Below are positions 19,688 to 28,114 of a stretch of 64,000 bases of DNA, piece after piece (the stretch's first letter is position 1; every line of letters starts with the position of its first letter). The translations under genes and the position numbers were made by a program. The DNA lies in contig NZ_NVXQ01000001.1 in NCBI RefSeq assembly GCF_002733955.1, positions 248,001 to 312,000 on the forward strand. The letters are read 5' to 3'. Source of the DNA: Hoeflea sp. (GTDB taxonomy: Bacteria > Pseudomonadota > Alphaproteobacteria > Rhizobiales > Rhizobiaceae). Below the pieces are notes generated by a model. The model was not told the origin of the DNA and made no database searches. It saw nothing but the letters and a program-made list of their open reading frames with translations.

Positions 19688-20431
19688 ATGAAAGACAGTT
19701 ATCGTAAATGGTTAGAAGACCAGAAATATTCGGATTCGACTATAGCAGCTCAACTCCATCGGGTGTCTAAAGTCGAAGCTGCGTACGGAAGTTTTGACGA
19801 GCACTTTAAAGCTGGGACGCTGCAATCAATTATAGATGCGCTCCAATACTCCTCGGAGGATGAGCGCCGCGATTTACCAAACCCCTCGAAGTTGGTGTTC
19901 GACGGTAATATTCGAAACAATTTGCAATCGTACAAAAATGCTACCGTACGTTATCAGAAGTTTCTGAATGGTTGGGTTCGTGGAATGACCCACGACACTA
20001 GCGAAGACTATATGTCGGAAGACGTGGATGTAGAAACCAATAACCAGGAAATTTCTCAAAAACTGTCTCTGGAAAGGGATATGCAGGCGGCAATTAGGCA
20101 GAATATTCAGAGTTTGGACGAAGACCTGATTATAGTTGATGATGGTGCTGAACGATCTGTTTTTTCTGGGTTCATCGACATCACCTGCGAAAACAAGCTC
20201 GATGGTTCTCTGGTGGTTCTCGAATTGAAGGCCGGAAAGGCAGACAGCCGCGCAATCGGTCAGATACTGGGTTACATGGGTGATCTCGCAGAAGAAGAGC
20301 CCGGACGAGAGATTAGCGGCATCTTGGTTGCCCACGAATTTGACAAGAGATCACGCTCCGCAGCGAGAGTAGTTCCAGCACTCAAACTCGTGAAGTACCA
20401 AATAAACTTTCAATTCTCAGAAGAAAAGTAA
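19688..20431 (+). CDS. Putative nuclease with C-terminal NucS/PD-(D/E)xK-like motif, AT-rich insert
   Basis: The 247-residue protein has two parts. The N-terminal 100 residues (YRKWLEDQKYSDSTIAAQLHR, then PNPSKLVFDGNIRNNLQSYKNATVRYQKFL) are helical. They resemble the SAM-like DNA-binding N-terminus seen in phage integrases and some restriction-type nucleases. The C-terminal part has FIDIT with D164, then VVLELKAGK with E179 and K181. That D-x14-E-L-K pattern matches the NucS/DUF91 nuclease core. GC is visibly low: I counted 48% and 40% in two 60-base lines, against 70% in a glcD line. It has its own GGAGGG site. It breaks the glcE...glcF order and is probably acquired. It ends three bases before glcF. 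Confidence 0.8.
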   Translation: MKDSYRKWLEDQKYSDSTIAAQLHRVSKVEAAYGSFDEHFKAGTLQSIIDALQYSSEDERRDLPNPSKLVFDGNIRNNLQSYKNATVRYQKFLNGWVRGMTHDTSEDYMSEDVDVETNNQEISQKLSLERDMQAAIRQNIQSLDEDLIIVDDGAERSVFSGFIDITCENKLDGSLVVLELKAGKADSRAIGQILGYMGDLAEEEPGREISGILVAHEFDKRSRSAARVVPALKLVKYQINFQFSEEK

Positions 20432-20434
20432 TCC

Positions 20435-21769
20435 ATGCAGACCAATTTCACCGCTGAACAACTCAAGGATCCCGGTGTCGCCGAATCCGAGAAGATCCTC
20501 AGGAAATGCGTCCATTGCGGCTTCTGCACCGCCACGTGTCCGACCTATGTCACGCTTGGCAACGAGCTCGACAGCCCGCGTGGCCGGATCTACCTGATCA
20601 AGGACATGCTCGAGAACAACCGGCCCGCCGATGAAAAGGTGGTGACCCATATCGACCGCTGCCTGTCATGCCTGTCCTGCATGACCACATGCCCTTCGGG
20701 CGTCAACTACATGCATCTGGTCGATCATGCCCGCGCCCACATCGAAAAAACCTACAAGCGGCCCTTGATGAACCGCATCACCCGCGGCCTTCTGGCCATG
20801 GTGCTGCCCTATCCCGGCCGTTTCCGCGCCTCGCTTTATGCCGCCCGCCTTGGCCGGCCTTTCTCACCCTTGTTCAGGGCGTTGCCGGGGCTGAAGCCGA
20901 TGGCGGCAATGCTGGAGCTTGCTCCCGCTTCCGTGCCCGAGCCCTCCAAATTTTCCAGGCCCGGGTCACATTCCGCGACGGGCCAGAAGCGTGGTCGTGT
21001 CGCCATCCTCACCGGCTGCGCCCAGCCGGTGCTCAAGCCAGGCATCAACGAGGCCACCGTCAGGCTGCTCAACCGCATCGGCGTCGAGGTGGTGGTGCCC
21101 GAAGGCGAGGGCTGCTGCGGCGCGCTGGTCCATCACATGGGCCGCGAGCATGACGCGCTCGATGCCGCACGCAACAATGTCGACGCCTGGACCCGGGCCA
21201 TCGACAATGGCGGGCTCGACGCCATCATCATCACCGCATCGGGCTGCGGCACCACCATCAAGGATTACGGCTACATGCTGCGCGAGGACCCGGCCTATGC
21301 GCAAAAAGCCGCGTGCGTGTCGGAGCTGGCCAAGGACATCACCGAATACCTCGCAAGCATCGAGATGCCCGAACCGGTGAACGGCGCCAATCTGGTCGTG
21401 GCCTATCATTCCGCCTGTTCGATGCAGCATGGCCAGAAGATCACCGTGCAGCCGAAAGCGCTTCTCAAGGCGGCGGGCTTCACCGTCAAGGATCCGCCCG
21501 AAGGTCACCTGTGCTGCGGCTCTGCCGGAACCTACAACATCATGCAGCCCGAGATTGCCCGCACGCTGCGCGACCGCAAGGTCAGCAACATCGAGCGTAC
21601 AAAGCCGGACCTCATCGCCACCGGCAATATCGGCTGCATGACCCAGATCGCCGGCGGCACCGACATTCCGATCATCCACACCGTGGAGCTGCTCGACTGG
21701 GTCTATGGTGGCGACAAGCCAGCGGGGCTGCCTGCTGCCAAAGCGGTGAGACTGGAAGCGGCTGAATAG
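20435..21769 (+). CDS. glcF: Glycolate oxidase iron-sulfur subunit
   Basis: GlcF carries electrons from the GlcDE flavins to the respiratory chain. The 444-residue protein has two 4Fe-4S motifs (CVHCGFCTATCP near residues 23-34 and CLSCLSCMTTCPSG near 74-87). Two CCG-type modules follow (GEGCCGALVHHMG and GHLCCGSAGTYN). Its start lies three bases after the stop of the inserted nuclease-like gene. Its ribosome binding site therefore lies in that gene's last codons (AGAAGAAAAG). A terminator follows at 21793. Confidence 0.95.
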   Translation: MQTNFTAEQLKDPGVAESEKILRKCVHCGFCTATCPTYVTLGNELDSPRGRIYLIKDMLENNRPADEKVVTHIDRCLSCLSCMTTCPSGVNYMHLVDHARAHIEKTYKRPLMNRITRGLLAMVLPYPGRFRASLYAARLGRPFSPLFRALPGLKPMAAMLELAPASVPEPSKFSRPGSHSATGQKRGRVAILTGCAQPVLKPGINEATVRLLNRIGVEVVVPEGEGCCGALVHHMGREHDALDAARNNVDAWTRAIDNGGLDAIIITASGCGTTIKDYGYMLREDPAYAQKAACVSELAKDITEYLASIEMPEPVNGANLVVAYHSACSMQHGQKITVQPKALLKAAGFTVKDPPEGHLCCGSAGTYNIMQPEIARTLRDRKVSNIERTKPDLIATGNIGCMTQIAGGTDIPIIHTVELLDWVYGGDKPAGLPAAKAVRLEAAE

Positions 21770-21792
21770 GGCTGATCGGCGGACAGCAAAAA

Positions 21793-21822
21793 AAGGCAGC
21801 GCCCGAAAACGCTGCCTTGCTG
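21793..21822. terminator. Bidirectional terminator between glcF and L,D-transpeptidase
   Basis: AAGGCAGCG (21793-21801), loop of eight, CGCTGCCTT (21810-21818). The stem is perfect. On the minus strand it is followed by seven T; on the plus strand by GCTGTTTT. It can stop both the glc operon and the convergent transpeptidase gene. Confidence 0.8.
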
Positions 21823-21853
21823 TTTTGTCTATGCGGTGCTTGAAACCGCCGGC

Positions 21854-22567
21854 TCAGCTGCCGCCGAACAGCGTGCCGAAGAAATCCATTCCCCGGTCGG
21901 TATAGAGCTTCTCCGCTCCCCTGCCGTTCGGCCCGATGACAATCACCTTGGATCCGACACCGGCGCGCTTGTAGAGATGTTCGACATCCTTGTTCATCAT
22001 CCGGATGCAGCCTGACGACATGTTCTGGCCGATGGTCCAGGGCTGGTTGGTGCCGTGAATCCGGAAAATCGTGTCACGGCCGCCCTTGTAGAGATAGAGC
22101 GCGCGGGCACCGAGAGGATTGTTCGGTCCGCCCTTCATGTAGGATGGAATTTTCCGGCCCTTGCGGCGCTCCCGTGCGATCATGGTTGCCGGCGGACGCC
22201 AGTCCGGCCATTCGGCCTTGCGGCCTACCTTCACCGTTCCAGACCAGCCGAACCCCTCGCGTCCGACCCCGACGCCATAGCGTGTCGCCCGGTTGTTGCC
22301 TTCAACGTAATAGAGATACTTGGTGTTGGTATCGACGATGATGGTGCCGGGCTTCTCATCGGTAAGAAGCCGGACCTTCTTGCGCATGAACTCCGGTTTC
22401 GGCTTCTTCGATTGCGCCACCTGGACGATCGGCAACGCGCTCTGCGACGCCGCGGTCAGTGTCGATCGCGGCATCGCAGATGCGTCCGGCAGTGCAGGCG
22501 CGATCAGCAGCGCCAGGGCGCCGGCCGCGATGGCCGCAAATCGGGTTGAAAATCTTGGCAGTGTCAT
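21854..22567 (-). CDS. L,D-transpeptidase (YkuD domain)
   Basis: The 237-residue secreted protein has a signal peptide (RFAAIAAGALALLIAPALPDASA). A YkuD catalytic domain follows, with the start GTIIVDTNTKYLYYVEG and active-site motif HGTNQPWTIG...SSGCIRM, catalytic C187. L,D-transpeptidases crosslink peptidoglycan or, in Rhizobiales, attach beta-barrel outer-membrane proteins to it. I chose ATG 22567 because GAGGGG lies five bases upstream; an upstream ATG lacks one. A paralogue lies 280 bases away in the same direction. Confidence 0.93.
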   Translation of the reverse strand: MTLPRFSTRFAAIAAGALALLIAPALPDASAMPRSTLTAASQSALPIVQVAQSKKPKPEFMRKKVRLLTDEKPGTIIVDTNTKYLYYVEGNNRATRYGVGVGREGFGWSGTVKVGRKAEWPDWRPPATMIARERRKGRKIPSYMKGGPNNPLGARALYLYKGGRDTIFRIHGTNQPWTIGQNMSSGCIRMMNKDVEHLYKRAGVGSKVIVIGPNGRGAEKLYTDRGMDFFGTLFGGS

Positions 22568-22788
22568 GATGTCCCCTCGTTGATGGCTTTGGCCCTTGAC
22601 CACAAAGGTACCATCGAAATCGCAGTGATCAACCTTTCACAGCGTGTAAACGGACCTCCTGTTTTTCCGATACTGTCTACCGCCTGAGGACTGAATCATG
22701 GCCGCAGCAACCGGACTGAATCAAATCAACGTCTTATGCTGCCCGGTCTGCCTGTTTGTTCGGGTGATCAGGTCTCTTGAGACGAAAC

Positions 22789-22818
22789 ACCCGGCGCAGG
22801 CGAGGGGCCTGGCCGGGT
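22789..22818 (-). terminator. Probable terminator of the second L,D-transpeptidase gene
   Basis: ACCCGGC (22789-22795) pairs with GCCGGGT (22812-22818), with an inner CAGGC/GCCTG stem. On the minus strand GTTTCGTC follows, a weak T-run. The distance, about 30 bases past the stop at 22850, fits. Confidence 0.5.
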
Positions 22819-22849
22819 TTGCTTCGGAATCGAAGTGTTCAACCTTCGG

Positions 22850-23626
22850 TTACAACACGATAACCTTGGCGCCGACCTTGGCGCGCTCGTAAAGTTCGGT
22901 CACATCCTGATTGCGCATCCGGATGCAGCCCGACGAGACTGCCTTGCCGATGGTCCAGGGCTGGTTGGTGCCGTGGATCCGGTACAGGGTCGAGCCGAGA
23001 TAAAGCGCGCGGGCGCCAAGCGGGTTTTCCGGGCCGCCCTTCATGTGCGCCGGCAGGATCCGGCCTTCCTTCTCGCGCACCCGCTTGATCATTTCCGCCG
23101 GTGGACGCCAGTCCGGCCATTCCGCCTTGCGGGTGATTTTCTCGGTGCCGCTCCACGCATGGCCTTCCTTGCCGACGCCCACGCCGTAACGCCGCGCCTG
23201 TCCGTTGGCCATGACGTGGTAGAGGTAGCGCTCACTGGTGTTGATGATGATCGTGCCTGGCTTTTCGCTGCCGGAGTAAGATACGGTCTGCGGCAGGAAG
23301 CGCTGATCGATCTGGGACGCCGGCTTCGGCTTCACGCGCGGTGCGGCCAGCGACGCATTGGTCACCTGGCGCCGCTGAACCCGCTGTGCGCGCGGCTGCC
23401 GGATAACGGACCGCACGGCCTTGGGCTTGGTCCTGTAGACCACACCGCCGCGTGGCGCTGCCTGGCCGCGGAGCTGCATCACCCAGGGGGCGGTCAGGTC
23501 GGGGCTCAGCACCACCGGAGGCCGTTGCCCGTAACGGTCACCGGCACCCGCGGCGCCGGAGAATGCGGCCAGGCTCAGCGCCGCGCCGGACATCAGAAGG
23601 AGAGCAAGTTGTTTCATCGGACGCAC
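22850..23626 (-). CDS. L,D-transpeptidase (YkuD domain), paralogue
   Basis: The protein has a signal region (KQLALLLMSGAALSLAAFSGAAGA) and a basic linker rich in RQPRAQRVQRRQ, then the YkuD domain (GTIIINTSERYLYHV ... HGTNQPWTIGKAVSSGCIRM). The catalytic cysteine is residue 234 from GTG 23626. Two starts are possible: that GTG, which is six bases after AAAGG, or ATG 23617, where the site is too far. I use the GTG. It shares the start of its catalytic domain and the HGTNQPWTIG motif with the gene at 21854, so the pair arose by duplication or parallel recruitment. The intervening 280 bases hold no gene I can support. Confidence 0.88.
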   Translation of the reverse strand: MRPMKQLALLLMSGAALSLAAFSGAAGAGDRYGQRPPVVLSPDLTAPWVMQLRGQAAPRGGVVYRTKPKAVRSVIRQPRAQRVQRRQVTNASLAAPRVKPKPASQIDQRFLPQTVSYSGSEKPGTIIINTSERYLYHVMANGQARRYGVGVGKEGHAWSGTEKITRKAEWPDWRPPAEMIKRVREKEGRILPAHMKGGPENPLGARALYLGSTLYRIHGTNQPWTIGKAVSSGCIRMRNQDVTELYERAKVGAKVIVL

Positions 23627-23857
23627 CAAATACCTTTCGTCTGATCACGACAGTCTGCCACCGCGCGGCTTGCGCCGATGGATCTGTCTTCCACCATCCA
23701 TGCTGGGGCAGGGGTGGAATCAATTGGTGAATCCATGTCTCTAAAAAGCCGGTTCTGCCCGAAACCTCTTCTTAGGGTTATCGCCGTCTTGCCAAACGCG
23801 GTGAACGCCCGCTTAATTGCCGCCGATTCCCGATTAACCATGAAGGCGAGCCGCAAA

Positions 23858-24493
23858 ATGGCGCATCAAAACGGCCTCATCACAGGCGAGGACGGCCGCA
23901 CACGCTGCTTCTGGCCGGGCGATCTTCCCGATTATCTGGCTTACCATGATGACGAATGGGGCAGGCCCGTCACCGATGACATCCGGTTGTTTGAAAAGAT
24001 CTGTCTCGAAGGTTTCCAGGCCGGGCTGTCCTGGTTGACCATCCTGCGCAAGCGCGAGAACTTTCGCGCCGGTTTCGCCGGGTTTGATTTCCGCCAGGTC
24101 GCGCTCTTCGGTGAGGCGGACATCGAGCGGCTGGTGGCCGACAAGGGCATCATCCGTCATCGCGGCAAGATTGCCTCGACCATCAACAATGCCAACCGCG
24201 CCATCGAGATGGTCGATGAGTTCGGCTCGCTCGCAGCCTATTTCTGGGCCCATGAGCCTGGCCCGGATGAGCGGCCAGAGGTGGTGGATTATGCGACCTT
24301 GACGGCCAATCCCACCACGGCAGTGTCGACGCGTATTTCGAAGGACCTCAAGAAGCGCGGCTGGAGCTTTGTCGGCCCGACAACGGTCTATGCCTTCATG
24401 CAGGCGATGGGTCTGGTCAATGACCATCTTGAAGGCTGTTGCTGTCGCGCCGAGGTCGAGGCCTTGCGCAACAGTTTCGAGCGCCCGGCATGA
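23858..24493 (+). CDS. tag: DNA-3-methyladenine glycosylase I
   Basis: Tag excises 3-methyladenine and similar lesions from alkylated DNA in base-excision repair. The 211-residue protein has the expected zinc-containing helical fold. GEDGRTRCFWPG, YLAYHDDEWGRP, FQAGLSWLTILRKRENFR and the ending NDHLEGCCCR are characteristic. I chose ATG 23858, preceded by AAGGCGAG, over upstream ATGs whose extra residues do not resemble Tag. The stop overlaps the start of the DUF1801 gene (ATGA). Confidence 0.92.
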   Translation: MAHQNGLITGEDGRTRCFWPGDLPDYLAYHDDEWGRPVTDDIRLFEKICLEGFQAGLSWLTILRKRENFRAGFAGFDFRQVALFGEADIERLVADKGIIRHRGKIASTINNANRAIEMVDEFGSLAAYFWAHEPGPDERPEVVDYATLTANPTTAVSTRISKDLKKRGWSFVGPTTVYAFMQAMGLVNDHLEGCCCRAEVEALRNSFERPA

Positions 24494-24834
24494 CCCCGGA
24501 TCAGCTCAAGGCACTGATCCAGGAGGTCGCATCCGAGAGGCCGGAGATTGGGCCGCTGGAAGAGAGCCTGAAATGGGGCGAGCAGAGTTTTACCCCGGTC
24601 AGGCGCAACACCGGCAGTTCGGTCCGGATTCAGCCGCGCCCAGATGGCAGCGCGGCGCTGATGTTCATCTGTCACACCAATCTGGTCGAGGAATTCCGCG
24701 GGCTATATCCGAAAGCGCTGACTTACGAAGGCAACCGCGCTATCCTGGTGAGCGGAGAGGATGAGCCCGACCGCGAGGCGCTGTCGCACTGCATCGCGCT
24801 GGCGCTGACCTACAAGCTGTGCAAGAAACGCTAG
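24490..24834 (+). CDS. DUF1801 family protein
   Basis: The 114-residue protein starts at an ATG overlapping the tag stop (24490-24493). It shows the DUF1801 (YdhG/YjhX-like) pattern: LKWGEQSFTPVRRNTGSSVRIQPRPDG, later ALMFICHTNLVEEFRGLYP. The function of the family is unknown. The longer frame upstream overlaps tag and lacks a ribosome binding site. Coupling to tag suggests a shared transcript. Confidence 0.8.
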   Translation: MTPDQLKALIQEVASERPEIGPLEESLKWGEQSFTPVRRNTGSSVRIQPRPDGSAALMFICHTNLVEEFRGLYPKALTYEGNRAILVSGEDEPDREALSHCIALALTYKLCKKR

Positions 24835-25715
24835 CCGATCTGTTTCTGCGTGCGGCGTTGCTTGGCGAGGATCGCCACCGCCACCCCGCCAAGGATCAGC
24901 AGCGACGACACCAACAGCCGCAAGCTCCAGCCCTCGGCTACAAACAGCGTGCCGCCGATTGCGGCGATCACCGGCACCGTCAGTTGCACGATTGCGCCTT
25001 GCGTGGCTCCGATCTGCCGGAGCACCCGGTACCACAAGGCATAGCCAAGGCCGGACGTCACCGCGCCCGAGACTACGGCCAGAACAAGGCCGCGGCCGCT
25101 GGCGTGCACGTCCGCGCCCGTCAGCAGCACCATCGCGCCGAGCGGAAGCAGAAACGCCAGCGATCGCATGAAATTGTCGGCCGTTGCCTTGAGCGGATCG
25201 GGCAGGCCGCGGCCACGCAACGAATAGGCGCCCCATGCAATGCCGGAGACCGCCATCAGCGCCGCTGCCAACGGGTCGGGCGCTGACAGACCGGGCGAGA
25301 CCAGCCAGATGAACGCGCCAAAGGCCGTCGCAAGCCCGAGCCACTCAAGCCCGGAGGGCCGGTCGCCTTCCTTCAGCGCCCAGCCGATCATTGTTGCCTG
25401 CACACAGGCAAACAGGATCAGCGCGCCAATCCCGGTTTCGAGCGCCACATAGGCGTAGGAAAACGCAACCGCATAGGCAAACAACGCCAATGCCGAGGCC
25501 CAGGACCCTGATTGAAACCGCGGCGAGCGGGCGCTGCCGGAGCCGGTCAGTCCCACCAGCACAGCCAGCGTCAGCGCCCCGCTGATCAACCGTATCGCCG
25601 AGAAGCTCGCCGGATCGATCAGCGGCGCATCACCCGAGCCAATCGCCATCCGGCCGAGCACCGAATTGGCGGCGAACGCAATCATGGTCAGGCTGGTGAT
25701 CAGGATAAGGCGCAA
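24831..25715 (-). CDS. EamA/DMT family transporter
   Basis: The 294-residue protein has ten predicted helices in two EamA repeats (MRLILITSLTMIAFAANSVLGRMAI at the start, LGYALWYRVLRQIGATQGAIVQLTVPVIAAIGGTLFV near the end). EamA proteins are drug/metabolite exporters of the DMT superfamily; the substrate is unknown. The end overlaps the last four bases of the DUF1801 gene, head-to-tail convergent. KQRRTQKQIG forms a basic cytoplasmic tail. Confidence 0.92.
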   Translation of the reverse strand: MRLILITSLTMIAFAANSVLGRMAIGSGDAPLIDPASFSAIRLISGALTLAVLVGLTGSGSARSPRFQSGSWASALALFAYAVAFSYAYVALETGIGALILFACVQATMIGWALKEGDRPSGLEWLGLATAFGAFIWLVSPGLSAPDPLAAALMAVSGIAWGAYSLRGRGLPDPLKATADNFMRSLAFLLPLGAMVLLTGADVHASGRGLVLAVVSGAVTSGLGYALWYRVLRQIGATQGAIVQLTVPVIAAIGGTLFVAEGWSLRLLVSSLLILGGVAVAILAKQRRTQKQIG

Positions 25716-25952
25716 GGGAACCTGCTTTCGGGAATGGCTGGAACTGGCAAGGCGGATCTATCGCCCGATTTGCCCCGCATGTCGATCTTCCGTGTTCGCC
25801 GCCGCCATCACACCCTTGTGAGCTCTTGAAAGCCCGGCTGACACAGGAGCAGTGCTGTGGACACAAACACCGTGTATTGGGGTGGAACCAACGCGATTGG
25901 CAGGCGTTGTCAGATCGAAGGGACTAATTTGGCTTAACGCGAGGATTTTCAC

Positions 25953-26384
25953 ATGATCAAGATTTTTATGAAGACACTGGTCTCGGCATCCTTTTGCCTG
26001 GCAGTTGTTGCGCCGGCCTCCGCAGCGCCGGTGATGATGCAGAAACCGGCGGTCCAGATCTCCGGTACCAGCGATTTGGTTCAGATCCACCAGAGGCGCG
26101 GATTTCACCGCCACAACAACCGCGGCTACTACAATGGTCACCGTGGCCATCGAAGCAAGCGCCCCGGCTATCGCCGCCACAACGGTTTCTGGTTCCCGCC
26201 CGCAGCCTTCTCGTTCGGCATCATCATTGACCAGCCGCGCCGGGGCAGAAATGTCCGCCCGGGCTACACCAATCCGCAGCATGTGAGCTGGTGCCACAAC
26301 AAGTATCGCTCCTATGACCAGCGGAGCAACACCTTCCAGCCCTATCACGGCCCGCGCCGCGAATGCCGTTCGCCTTACTATTGA
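25953..26384 (+). CDS. BA14K-like secreted protein
   Basis: The 143-residue product has a signal peptide (MIKIFMKTLVSASFCLAVVAPASA, cleavage near residue 24). A basic His/Arg/Asn-rich middle (HRHNNRGYYNGHRGHRSKRPGYRRH) follows, then a C-terminal BA14K module: HVSWCHNKYRSYDQRSNTFQ then PRRECRSPYY. The two cysteines may pair. BA14K proteins are immunoreactive cell-envelope proteins of Brucella and relatives. Its mRNA probably ends at the hairpin at 26447-26508. Confidence 0.85.
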   Translation: MIKIFMKTLVSASFCLAVVAPASAAPVMMQKPAVQISGTSDLVQIHQRRGFHRHNNRGYYNGHRGHRSKRPGYRRHNGFWFPPAAFSFGIIIDQPRRGRNVRPGYTNPQHVSWCHNKYRSYDQRSNTFQPYHGPRRECRSPYY

Positions 26385-26446
26385 GGCAATGGTGAAGCCG
26401 TGAGTTAGGGCAGGGTGGCATTCGTCACCCGCCCAAGCCTTGCAGC

Positions 26447-26508
26447 AAAAGGGCCTGTCGGTTAGGAGAAGCGCAACACAATGTTTCTCCTGCCGCAGGC
26501 CCTTTTTT
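26447..26508 (+). terminator. Very stable hairpin and T-run directly before hisS
   Basis: AAAAGGGCCTG (26447-26457) pairs with CAGGCCCTTTT (26496-26506), and the inner arm GGAGAAGC (26465-26472) pairs with GTTTCTCC (26483-26490). The stem is nearly continuous, about 24 base pairs, and six T follow at 26503-26508. The hisS ATG is at 26510. It works as a terminator for the BA14K gene, and may also control hisS. Confidence 0.75.
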
Positions 26509-26509
26509 C

Positions 26510-28084
26510 ATGTCCGACAAGAAGCAAAAGCAAAAGAAGCCTCAGAAGCTCAAGGCACGCCTGGCGCGTGGTTTCCCCGACCGCTCGACCTCCGATATCC
26601 GCGCCACCGACCAGATGATGGCCAAGATCAGGACCGTCTACGAGCGCTTCGGTTTCGAGCCGGTAGAAACCCCCTTTGTCGAATACACCGACGCGCTGGG
26701 CAAATTCCTGCCAGATTCCGACCGGCCCAATGAAGGCGTGTTCTCGTTCCAGGACGACGACGACCAGTGGCTGTCGCTGCGCTATGACCTGACAGCACCT
26801 TTGGCCCGTCACGTCGCCGAGAATTTCAACGACATCCAGCTGCCCTACCGCACCTATCGCGCCGGCTGGGTGTTCCGCAACGAGAAGCCCGGCCCGGGCC
26901 GCTTCCGCCAGTTCATGCAGTTTGATGCCGACATCGTCGGCGCGCCGGGCGTCCAGTCCGATGCCGAAATGTGCATGATGATGGCCGACACCATGGAAGC
27001 TCTCGGTATCCCGCGCGGCGACTACGTCATCCGTGTCAACAACCGCAAGGTGCTCGATGGCGTCATGGAAGCCATCGGCCTTGGCGGCGAAGACAATGCA
27101 GGCAAGCGTCTCACCGTGCTCCGCGCCATCGACAAGCTCGACAAGTTTGGCATCGAAGGCGTCAAGCTTCTGCTCGGCGCCGGCCGCTGGGACGGCGGCA
27201 AGGAAGGCGAGGGCGATTTCGCGCCGGGCGCGGGACTGGATGAGGGACAAGTTGAGCGGCTGTTGGGATTCCTGATCATTGCTGAAGGCAACGATGTCGA
27301 GGAGACGCTTGCTTCTGCCGAGAGCAGTTTCAGCGACAGCGCCACGGTTTTGAGTGGAGTTTCGGAACTGCGCAAGATCTCGGAAATGGCGTCGACCGCA
27401 GGCTACGGTCCCGACCGCATCAAGATCGATCCCTCCGTGGTCCGCGGCCTCGAATATTACACCGGGCCGGTCTATGAAGCCGAGCTTCTGGGCGGGATTC
27501 CCAACGAGAAGGGCCAGATCGTGCAGTTCGGCTCCGTCGGCGGCGGTGGCCGTTACGACGGGCTGGTCTCGCGCTTCATGGGCCAGCCGGTGCCGGCGAC
27601 CGGTTTCTCCATCGGCGTCTCGCGCCTCATGACGGCGCTGAAAAACCTCGGCAAGCTTTCCGGCGACGTGGCCAGCGGGCCGATCCTCGTCACCATCATG
27701 GACCGCGATCGCATCGGCGATTACGCGAAGATGGCGCAGGAACTCAGAACCGCGCTCAACCCGCTGGGTGGCGACGGACAACCGCTCGGCCCCACCGTTC
27801 CGGTCGAGCTGTTCCAGGGCAATCCCAAGGATTTCCCCAAGCAGTTGCGCTATGCCGACCGTCGCGGCTCGCCCATCGCCATCATCCAGGGCGGCAACGA
27901 GAAAGAGGCTGGCAAGGTCATCGTCAAGGACCTGATCGAGGGCAAGCGCATCGCCGAGACCATCACCGACAACGCCGAATGGCGCGAGGCCAAGGCCGGC
28001 GAACATCTGGTCGACGAGAGCGACCTGGTGATCACCGTCAAGCGCATCCTGGCCGAGCAGGAATCCGATGGCCAGGATGTGTGA
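26510..28084 (+). CDS. hisS: Histidine-tRNA ligase
   Basis: HisRS charges tRNA(His). The 524-residue protein has the class II motifs: motif 2 [20 protein letters not shown] near residues 112-131, and the histidine-binding region [14 protein letters not shown] near 315, with [13 protein letters not shown] after it. The long type resembles other Hyphomicrobiales HisRS. The start is unusual: it lies two bases after a terminator-like T-run and the best Shine-Dalgarno bases (AGG) are inside the hairpin stem. Next comes hisZ, 30 bases downstream. Confidence 0.96.
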   Translation: MSDKKQKQKKPQKLKARLARGFPDRSTSDIRATDQMMAKIRTVYERFGFEPVETPFVEYTDALGKFLPDSDRPNEGVFSFQDDDDQWLSLRYDLTAPLARHVAENFNDIQLPYRTYRAGWVFRNEKPGPGRFRQFMQFDADIVGAPGVQSDAEMCMMMADTMEALGIPRGDYVIRVNNRKVLDGVMEAIGLGGEDNAGKRLTVLRAIDKLDKFGIEGVKLLLGAGRWDGGKEGEGDFAPGAGLDEGQVERLLGFLIIAEGNDVEETLASAESSFSDSATVLSGVSELRKISEMASTAGYGPDRIKIDPSVVRGLEYYTGPVYEAELLGGIPNEKGQIVQFGSVGGGGRYDGLVSRFMGQPVPATGFSIGVSRLMTALKNLGKLSGDVASGPILVTIMDRDRIGDYAKMAQELRTALNPLGGDGQPLGPTVPVELFQGNPKDFPKQLRYADRRGSPIAIIQGGNEKEAGKVIVKDLIEGKRIAETITDNAEWREAKAGEHLVDESDLVITVKRILAEQESDGQDV

Positions 28085-28114
28085 GATGACAGAGCGACCC
28101 GGGAAAGAGCTGTG

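Noticed and set aside
22698..22892. 64-codon frame between the L,D-transpeptidases
   Set aside because: It runs over the terminator and the end of the second transpeptidase gene and has no ribosome binding site.
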